From Trichomonas tenax (Eukaryota; Parabasalia; Trichomonadida; Trichomonadidae), in assembly GCA_023091735.1 (NCBI GenBank), contig JALKBU010001362.1, positions 1 through 12,101 of the forward strand: 12,101 nt of DNA, given 5' to 3'. Within the stretch, counting starts at the first letter, position 1; every line of letters starts with the position of its first letter. Under the pieces are notes generated by a model, which did not search any database, was not told where the DNA came from, and saw nothing but the letters and a program-made list of their open reading frames with translations. This document shows, piece after piece, positions 6,809 through 12,101 of this stretch. The position numbers and the translations under genes are program-made.

Positions 6809-9286
6809 TGGCTCAACAGGAGGCTCATCGTCATCCTTCTTGTCAAGAAGTCCTTTCTTGCGATCCTTCTTGTTTGGATCGTTTGGATCATCGTGCAAAC
6901 GAGCCTCCGGTGGTCTCTTGCAGAAGTAGATTGCTGCTCCAATCAAAATAGCAGCAGTGATGAAAATGATGGTACCAAATACAATCAAACCAATCATCTT
7001 TCCATTACCCTTCTTTTCGAAGATTGGTGTTGGCGTTCTTGCAGGAACTGTTGGCTCTGTCTGGTTAGAATCTTGCTCCATGTCCTCGGAAGTGAACAAG
7101 TAGATATTGGATGGCTTGTCTGGTAAGTCAATGATTCCGAAGGCTTGATCCTTCTTGAGAACATATGTTCCATTGGCTTTAACAATGTCGTATTTGTCAA
7201 AATAATCGAAGAAAGGCCAGTAATAGTCGAATCTCCAGAGATATGGTTTGAGGGTGATTGATTCGTCTGTGTAAATTAATGAAACATTGCGGTTGCATGA
7301 ATTCTTGAATGTGTCTGTATACGAATCAATAACTTTACCAACTTTAACAGAATCTTCAAGATAAATGTCTAATGAGACAACAGTGAGATCTGTTGCGTTC
7401 ATATCATTCTCAATCTCGGAATCTTTGAAACCAACGTTATTAAGAGAAAGAGAACTCTTTCCGTAACCAGAGAGAGAAACAGCAAAGAAGTTTGGTGTGT
7501 AAACATTGGATAAGTTTGTGTGTGGCTTGAGAGCTTCATCATCAGATATATCACGGAAAGCATCAGAGTTCAAATCCCACTTCTCATGGTCGACATTGTT
7601 CCTTGTGAACATTGTATCATTAACAATTAAATTAGTGTTGTTGAAGATGACACAGCTGCATCCAGCGAAACCTATATTCTTCTTAAAGTTGCACTGGATA
7701 ATAGCAGCATCCTGGGATGTGTAGATAGAAACTGCTCCGTGAACAAAGGCATCATTTCTGTCGAATGTGCAGCTGGAGATTCTTACTGTATCGACTTCAT
7801 TTGCGAATAAGCAAGAGCTGTGCCTGGCAACATTAAACTTGAACTTGCATTCTGTGACTGAGCATCCGAAGCATTCCGAGACTTGGATTAAAGAAGAGTC
7901 CGCATAGTTCTCGTTAAAGCTGTTGAAAGCAATAGATATGTAACCGAATTTTTGCGAATTGATGTAGATGAGCGAATTGCGATCTTCATGTGTATTACCT
8001 TGTCCAACTTGGCAATTAGAGAAATCGCAGTGCTCGATAACCATGTATGTGAGTTTGCCAGTGCCGACGATAGGAGGTTTAGTGATATAAATGTCGGCTC
8101 TCTTAAATCTAATTGCAGGCATGTTTCCTTGTGTTGCGTAATCGAAATCATCGAAATACAGGAATTCTGGCTCATTTGTGTAATTGACTTGCTTCACATT
8201 TCCTCTGATTAGGCTTTGGTCAATCAATCCGTTGAAATCTATGTGACTAAGAGCGTTTGTCGTCTCGACAATTCCTTCAACGCTGATAACAGCTGAAACT
8301 TCAGATCCTGTATCGAGATAAGCATAGCAAAGCATATCGATTATGTTGAGGCTGTAGTAGAACGATCCATGGCTTGGAATTGGAGCATTATGATCGAAAT
8401 ACAAATTTTTGAATTTGTTTGGACATCTTAAATCTTTGATTAAGAAAGCGCTGACAACTGTGACGGTTCCTGAAACTTGGTATATTCCAATGCTTCGGAC
8501 GTAATCGGTGAGATTAACTGAAAAATCGAGACGATTTCTTGCGAAAAGATCTCTGATTAGTGAAATTGATGATACATATGACAAAATAGCTGCAGAGTGA
8601 GAGTGGCAGACGTTATCTGTGAACTCAGAGTTCATAACCATAATGTTTACGCATGTGTGGAAGAATAAGCATCCAGGTAAAACAATTTCGTTATCACGGA
8701 AGTTGCAATTATTGAAAACGCAGTTCTCGCAAGATGAGAGAGCGCACAATGAAGCGAAGTTATTATTTGAAGTGAAATTGCAAATTCTTACGAAAACACT
8801 CAACGATTTTTCAAGAAGGATAACGCTTTGATCTGGCTTAGTTCCATTGATGTTAGAGAAGTTTGATTGAAGAACACGAATGTTGTTGCTGTAGAAAATT
8901 CTAATTGCACCTCCATTTGTGATATTAATAAAAGAACAATTAAGGATATCGGACATTCTACACTCAATGAGGTTGATGGCGTATGTATCTTGAATATTTG
9001 AAAAGGCTGTATTGTAGATTTTAGTCATAGAGTTTTCTAACTCGATGATACCATTAACTTGATCATTAATTTCATCAAAAACGCAGTCTATAATACCAAC
9101 GAATGGTCTGTTTTCTTTAATTTTCTTCAACGATTTTTCTGATTGAATTAATTTCTCTTCGGTATTGGTATATTTGTTTCTCTCTTCACGGCCGGTTCTC
9201 TGGACGGCTTCGTGGGGATTTGAGATGCTACGAGAGATTTCGTCCCATGTTAATGAGAGAGAAAGAACTGAAAAGAACAAAAACAT
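6806..9286 (-). CDS. Pmp-like surface protein: beta-helix ectodomain, one membrane span
   Basis: This 826-residue protein is a type I membrane protein by appearance. A short hydrophobic leader (about 1-14, MFLFFSVLSLSLTW) is followed by a charged stretch. A long ectodomain (about 65-600) repeats short hydrophobic strands, Asn/Cys-rich turns and F-x-x-N motifs at F171, F196, F222, F457, F482, F508, F534 and F560. These are typical of Chlamydia polymorphic-membrane-protein-like, right-handed beta-helix repeats, a family expanded in trichomonads. An SAAIL turn and similar small-residue turns, in place of the classical GGAI, also occur. A Pro/Thr-rich stalk (about 741-755) leads to one membrane span (764-789) and a 37-residue charged tail rich in Lys, Asp and Pro. 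The likely place is the cell surface, with a suggested role in contact or adhesion, but the ligand is unknown. No clean Inr is seen upstream. The gene is AT-rich in codon use and divergent from the reticulon-like gene. Confidence 0.8.
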   Translation of the reverse strand: MFLFFSVLSLSLTWDEISRSISNPHEAVQRTGREERNKYTNTEEKLIQSEKSLKKIKENRPFVGIIDCVFDEINDQVNGIIELENSMTKIYNTAFSNIQDTYAINLIECRMSDILNCSFINITNGGAIRIFYSNNIRVLQSNFSNINGTKPDQSVILLEKSLSVFVRICNFTSNNNFASLCALSSCENCVFNNCNFRDNEIVLPGCLFFHTCVNIMVMNSEFTDNVCHSHSAAILSYVSSISLIRDLFARNRLDFSVNLTDYVRSIGIYQVSGTVTVVSAFLIKDLRCPNKFKNLYFDHNAPIPSHGSFYYSLNIIDMLCYAYLDTGSEVSAVISVEGIVETTNALSHIDFNGLIDQSLIRGNVKQVNYTNEPEFLYFDDFDYATQGNMPAIRFKRADIYITKPPIVGTGKLTYMVIEHCDFSNCQVGQGNTHEDRNSLIYINSQKFGYISIAFNSFNENYADSSLIQVSECFGCSVTECKFKFNVARHSSCLFANEVDTVRISSCTFDRNDAFVHGAVSIYTSQDAAIIQCNFKKNIGFAGCSCVIFNNTNLIVNDTMFTRNNVDHEKWDLNSDAFRDISDDEALKPHTNLSNVYTPNFFAVSLSGYGKSSLSLNNVGFKDSEIENDMNATDLTVVSLDIYLEDSVKVGKVIDSYTDTFKNSCNRNVSLIYTDESITLKPYLWRFDYYWPFFDYFDKYDIVKANGTYVLKKDQAFGIIDLPDKPSNIYLFTSEDMEQDSNQTEPTVPARTPTPIFEKKGNGKMIGLIVFGTIIFITAAILIGAAIYFCKRPPEARLHDDPNDPNKKDRKKGLLDKKDDDEPPVEP

Positions 9287-10102
9287 TTTTAAGAAAAAGC
9301 GGTTTGACTTTTTGTTTGTAACTCTACAACCAAATACTCCATTATAATTATTTCACTTTTCTCGTTAACATTTTGTCTGATTTCGAGATATTTGATATCG
9401 CTGAAAACAAAAATTAAGCATCTTATCTTTTCTTTCATGTCAACACTCCTGCATAGTAGAGCCTTGAATGGCACATGGATTGGAAACAGTTTTTGTGCAT
9501 ATTTCAAATTCCGGAATAAAACAATTTAAACAATCGGCCAAAATCATACTTATGAAGCCTATACACAGCTGAAGTTATATTTTTCCTGAAATCACAACAT
9601 CATCGCTTTAAAAATGTTGAAAACTCAAATATATCATAACATTTTATATTCATACTCTATATCTGATTAGACATGCCTATGGTCATTAGTTGCATGAAGT
9701 TTACTTTAAGTAAAATTAAAATAATAGTGAAATTGAATTTGAAATATTGAAACAAAATCGATTTACAATGTGTATATTCACTTCCAATATTGCCTCTCTA
9801 TAATCATAAATAAGATTTATGTTTAAATGAATTGAAATGCTAAATCATATGAGATATATTCGAATCTTTGTTCAAATATGTCTGATCGAACAATATATAG
9901 AGTAACTTGCTTTGCATGTGTATTGTCAATGAATGGTGTTATTTATCCGATGTGAATAGCAATAGACATGTAAAAATCATGAAATCTCAAGAATTTATCG
10001 ATTAATAACTCATTTTTTCTTTAAAAATGGATATAACGTCAAAAGTTATGAGATATGGAACAACGTGTGAAATAAAAAATTCCTATACTGGATAAATTAT
10101 TT
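9287..10102. other. Divergent intergenic region
   Basis: This AT-rich spacer lies between the start of the surface-protein gene and the start of the reticulon-like gene, so it should hold both promoters. A 72-codon minus-strand ORF (9289-9507) lies directly upstream of the surface-protein gene, but it lacks any recognisable feature. No repeat or RNA gene is visible. Confidence 0.5.
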
Positions 10103-10110
10103 TCATTTTA
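10103..10110 (+). promoter_or_regulatory. Initiator (Inr) of the reticulon-like gene
   Basis: TCATTTTA fits the trichomonad Inr consensus TCA-Y-(T/A), in which the A is the transcription start. That A, at 10105, is 11 bases before the ATG, the usual short 5' leader spacing. Confidence 0.6.
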
Positions 10111-10115
10111 AATTT

Positions 10116-10847
10116 ATGACAGAGCACGTTGACGACGACGTCTACAGCGTTTCCGACGAAGAAGGAAAGGTCGAGAAGCCAAAGGAGGAAAAGCTCGAAG
10201 AAGCAAAGCCAGAGGCAGAAAAATGCGAAGAAGTTCCAGCTAAGTGCGAATACGGTACAGCAAAACCATGTGGTGGCAGCTGCCCAATGAGAAATCCAGA
10301 GGATCTTGAAAAATTATTAAATCAACATCCAGATTGTCTTCGTAAAGTTCAGGAAGTATTATTCCTCCATAGACCAGTCGTTCTTGGTATTGTTTTCGTC
10401 CTTGTTAACCTCTCTTTCTTCATCTGGAGAAAGATGCATCTTAATTTCTACGCTGCAGTCACATTCTCAGTCCTTGTTTGCACACTCTACAAGGCATTTG
10501 TTTCCAAGTTCGTTCCACAAGTTGTTGGAATGCTTTTCAAGACAAATGTTGAACAATGTGCTCCAGAAGCTCCAAATAGCATCCGCACTGCAAAGGAAGT
10601 TGCTGAATTCTTATCCTCCCATTTATCCTTCGTTTTTACAATTTCGAAGTTAATTCGCAATCTTCATGGCGATGAGACATTAGTTGGCCGCCTTATTTGG
10701 TGCGGAATCCTTGTGGCAGCCTTCGTTCTCTTCGTTGCTATCGACTTTTTCTGGGTCCTCGTTATCGTTGCAAATCTTATCATTTTAGTTCCACCAGTTC
10801 TTACACGCGAGAAGGTTGCAGCCCTCCTCCGCAAGAAGCAGGAATAA
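10116..10847 (+). CDS. Reticulon-like (RHD) ER membrane-shaping protein
   Basis: This 243-residue protein has an acidic and Lys-rich N-terminal part (about 5-45) with a small Cys cluster (C37, C44, C52, C56, C74). A reticulon-homology-type membrane module follows. The first long hydrophobic hairpin is at about 87-129, a hydrophilic loop of about 58 residues follows, and a second long hydrophobic hairpin is at about 188-228. The end is short and basic (REKVAALLRKKQE). The motif DETLVGRL before the second hairpin and LVPPVLTREK after it match the reticulon pattern D-L-V-D-L...VP-x-x-Y-E-R. Reticulons insert wedge-like hairpins in the cytosolic leaflet and stabilise ER tubules. ARL6IP1-like or other double-hairpin families are alternatives. 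A good Inr precedes the first ATG. The gene lies upstream of actin in the same direction but is probably separately transcribed. Confidence 0.75.
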   Translation: MTEHVDDDVYSVSDEEGKVEKPKEEKLEEAKPEAEKCEEVPAKCEYGTAKPCGGSCPMRNPEDLEKLLNQHPDCLRKVQEVLFLHRPVVLGIVFVLVNLSFFIWRKMHLNFYAAVTFSVLVCTLYKAFVSKFVPQVVGMLFKTNVEQCAPEAPNSIRTAKEVAEFLSSHLSFVFTISKLIRNLHGDETLVGRLIWCGILVAAFVLFVAIDFFWVLVIVANLIILVPPVLTREKVAALLRKKQE

Positions 10848-10864
10848 GTGCCAAATAGACAAAA

Positions 10865-10868
10865 TAAA
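10865..10868 (+). terminator. TAAA poly(A) signal of the reticulon-like gene
   Basis: Here the stop is followed by G rather than A, so the signal does not overlap it. The first TAAA lies 18 bases after the stop, within the usual distance for trichomonad genes. Confidence 0.45.
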
Positions 10869-11328
10869 CAAAATTAACTATTCGAAATATGTATATTCTA
10901 ATTGCTCAGTATGACTTACCGTTGTTTTGATATTTACAATATTTGATGCCAATATAACACAGTATTTCAGTGACCAAGGACAGAAATAAAATTACAAAAA
11001 TTGGCATGATTTCGAAACCACATTTTTCTGGCCTCTTTTAAGCATATTTTGATATATCTTAAACAAGTAACCCTATCCTCAGAAGATTGGCCTCTGGTCA
11101 GGCACTGAAAAAAAAGTCTCAACTGAGTTAGGGATATAGGGATATAACTATGTACAATCACTTCATTTGTCCAATATTTAGATGTGAGACAAATGAGGTT
11201 GGTCATTTTCGTTTTCCAGAGGGACAATAGTCCAAAAACATCAAATTTTCAGAGAAAAGGTGACAAGAATTGAGATGAAAGGTGATATATAAAATGTGAC
11301 TTTTGACCATAAAATTGAGAAATGACTT
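10869..11328. other. Intergenic region upstream of actin
   Basis: This AT-rich spacer contains a tandem GGGATATA pair at about 11130-11147 and a 9-bp inverted repeat (TCATTTGTC at 11163-11171, GACAAATGA at 11188-11196). An 86-codon minus-strand ORF (10967-11227) has no recognisable features. The actin promoter must lie here, but only its initiator can be pointed to. Confidence 0.45.
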
Positions 11329-11333
11329 TCACT

Positions 11334-11341
11334 TCACATTT
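11334..11341 (+). promoter_or_regulatory. Initiator (Inr) of the actin gene
   Basis: TCACATTT fits the TCA-Y-(T/A) consensus, and its A at 11336 lies 12 bases before the ATG. A second overlapping match, TCACTTCA at 11329-11336, would start 5 bases earlier. Confidence 0.65.
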
Positions 11342-11347
11342 TCTGTA

Positions 11348-12101
11348 ATGGCTGAAGAAGACGTTCAGACACTCGTTATCGATAACGGCTCTGGTATGTG
11401 CAAGGCTGGCTTCTCTGGCGATGAAGCCCCACGCTCTGTTTTCCCATCCGTTGTCGGCCGCCCGAAGTACAAACAGCAGCTTGTCGGTGGCAACGCTAAG
11501 GATGTTTTCGTTGGTGATGAGGCTTGCTCCAAGGCTGGTGTCCTCATCCTTAAGTACCCAATTGAGCACGGTATCGTCAACAACTGGGATGATATGGAGA
11601 AGATCTGGCACCACACATTCTACAACGAGCTCCGTGTTGACCCAACAGAGCACCCAGTCCTTCTCACAGAAGCCCCACTCAACCCAAAGGCTAACCGTGA
11701 AAAAATGATCTCCCTCATGTTCGACACATTCAACGTCCCATCCTTCTATGTTGGTATCCAGGCCGTTCTTTCCCTCTACTCCTCTGGCCGTACAACAGGT
11801 ATTGTCTTCGATGCTGGTGATGGTGTTTCCCACACAGTTCCAATTTACGAAGGCTACTCCCTTCCACACGCCATCATGAGACTCAACCTCGCCGGCCGTG
11901 ACCTCACAGCCTGGATGGTTAAGCTCCTCACTGAGCGCGGCAACGCTTTCAACACAACAGCTGAAAAGGAAATTGTTCGTGACATCAAGGAGAAGCTTTG
12001 CTATGTCGCCCTCGACTTCGATGCTGAAATGGAGAAGGCCGCTACAGACTCCTCCATCAACGTCAACTACACACTTCCAGATGGCAACGTTATCACAGTT
12101 G
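11348..12101 (+). CDS. Actin, 3' end cut by the window
   Basis: This is the first 251 codons of an actin, whose usual length is about 375 residues. Actin polymerises into filaments with ATP hydrolysis and drives motility, adhesion-linked shape change and division. Visible features are phosphate loop 1, [10 protein letters not shown] at 12-21; the second nucleotide loop, DAGDGVSH at 155-162; and catalytic Q138 and H162. [21 protein letters not shown] (split here for length at residues 70-89 and 90) is also strongly actin-like. The D-loop region is unusual: GRPK is followed by [12 protein letters not shown] (41-52) instead of the common HQGVMVGMGQKD. The codon use is strongly C-ending, as in adenylate kinase, which suggests high expression. 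The frame stays open to the last base, so the truncation is due to the window and not to decay. Confidence 0.97.
   Translation, partial: MAEEDVQTLVIDNGSGMCKAGFSGDEAPRSVFPSVVGRPKYKQQLVGGNAKDVFVGDEACSKAGVLILKYPIEHGIVNNWDDMEKIWHHTFYNELRVDPTEHPVLLTEAPLNPKANREKMISLMFDTFNVPSFYVGIQAVLSLYSSGRTTGIVFDAGDGVSHTVPIYEGYSLPHAIMRLNLAGRDLTAWMVKLLTERGNAFNTTAEKEIVRDIKEKLCYVALDFDAEMEKAATDSSINVNYTLPDGNVITV

Noticed and set aside
5906..9286. Spliceosomal introns in the intact genes
   Set aside because: All intact genes are open from start to stop, and the ACTAACACACAG-type trichomonad branch and acceptor motif was not found.
9289..9507. 72-codon minus-strand ORF directly upstream of the surface-protein gene
   Set aside because: It has no domain, no initiator and AT-driven composition, and it occupies the expected promoter region.
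10967..11227. 86-codon minus-strand ORF upstream of actin
   Set aside because: It has no motif or regulatory signal and lies in the actin promoter spacer.
11249..11869. 206-codon minus-strand ORF over actin
   Set aside because: It is an antisense shadow of the actin coding sequence, and its composition is not protein-like.

Overview
The window looks like nuclear DNA from a trichomonad (Parabasalia; Trichomonas-like). The intact genes lack introns and lie in very AT-rich DNA. Stop codons usually overlap a TAAA poly(A) signal. At least two genes carry a TCA-Y-W initiator (Inr) just upstream of the ATG. One gene is an adenylate kinase with a short MLS...RF leader of the hydrogenosomal type. Another encodes a surface protein of the Chlamydia-Pmp-like family that is expanded in trichomonads. 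I cannot fix the species by reading alone.

Layout. Positions 1-480 are a low-complexity, homopolymer-ridden stretch that looks like a poor-quality contig end. On the minus strand, 528-1517 encodes a 329-residue protein that I read as four HMG-box-like modules. From about 1520 to 5700 there is no convincing intact gene. This 4 kb is a graveyard of decayed coding sequence: an unidentified minus-strand relic (2166-2444 and beyond), a frameshifted hAT-transposase C-terminal part (2714-3493), a pseudogene with an F5/8 type C (discoidin-like) domain (3909-4466), a tiny signal-peptide-like ORF (4630-4758) and a weak plus-strand relic (5337-5688). GC-rich patches with repeated GCGCCA motifs flank the transposase.

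From 5.9 kb on the genes are intact. Adenylate kinase (5906-6592, +) converges on the Pmp-like surface protein (6806-9286, -) with about 210 bases between them. A reticulon-like ER-shaping protein (10116-10847, +) is divergent from the surface protein across about 830 bases. Actin (11348 to the window end, +, truncated by the window) follows in the same direction as the reticulon-like gene.

The genes do not form a pathway; each appears separately transcribed. Codon use differs sharply. Adenylate kinase and actin are rich in C-ending codons, as expected of highly expressed genes, the reticulon-like gene is intermediate, and the HMG and surface-protein genes are AT-rich. I found no RNA gene, intron, CRISPR array or clearly new multi-gene system. 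The most interesting items are the four-module HMG-like protein, the layered pseudogenes and the putative transposon motif cluster.
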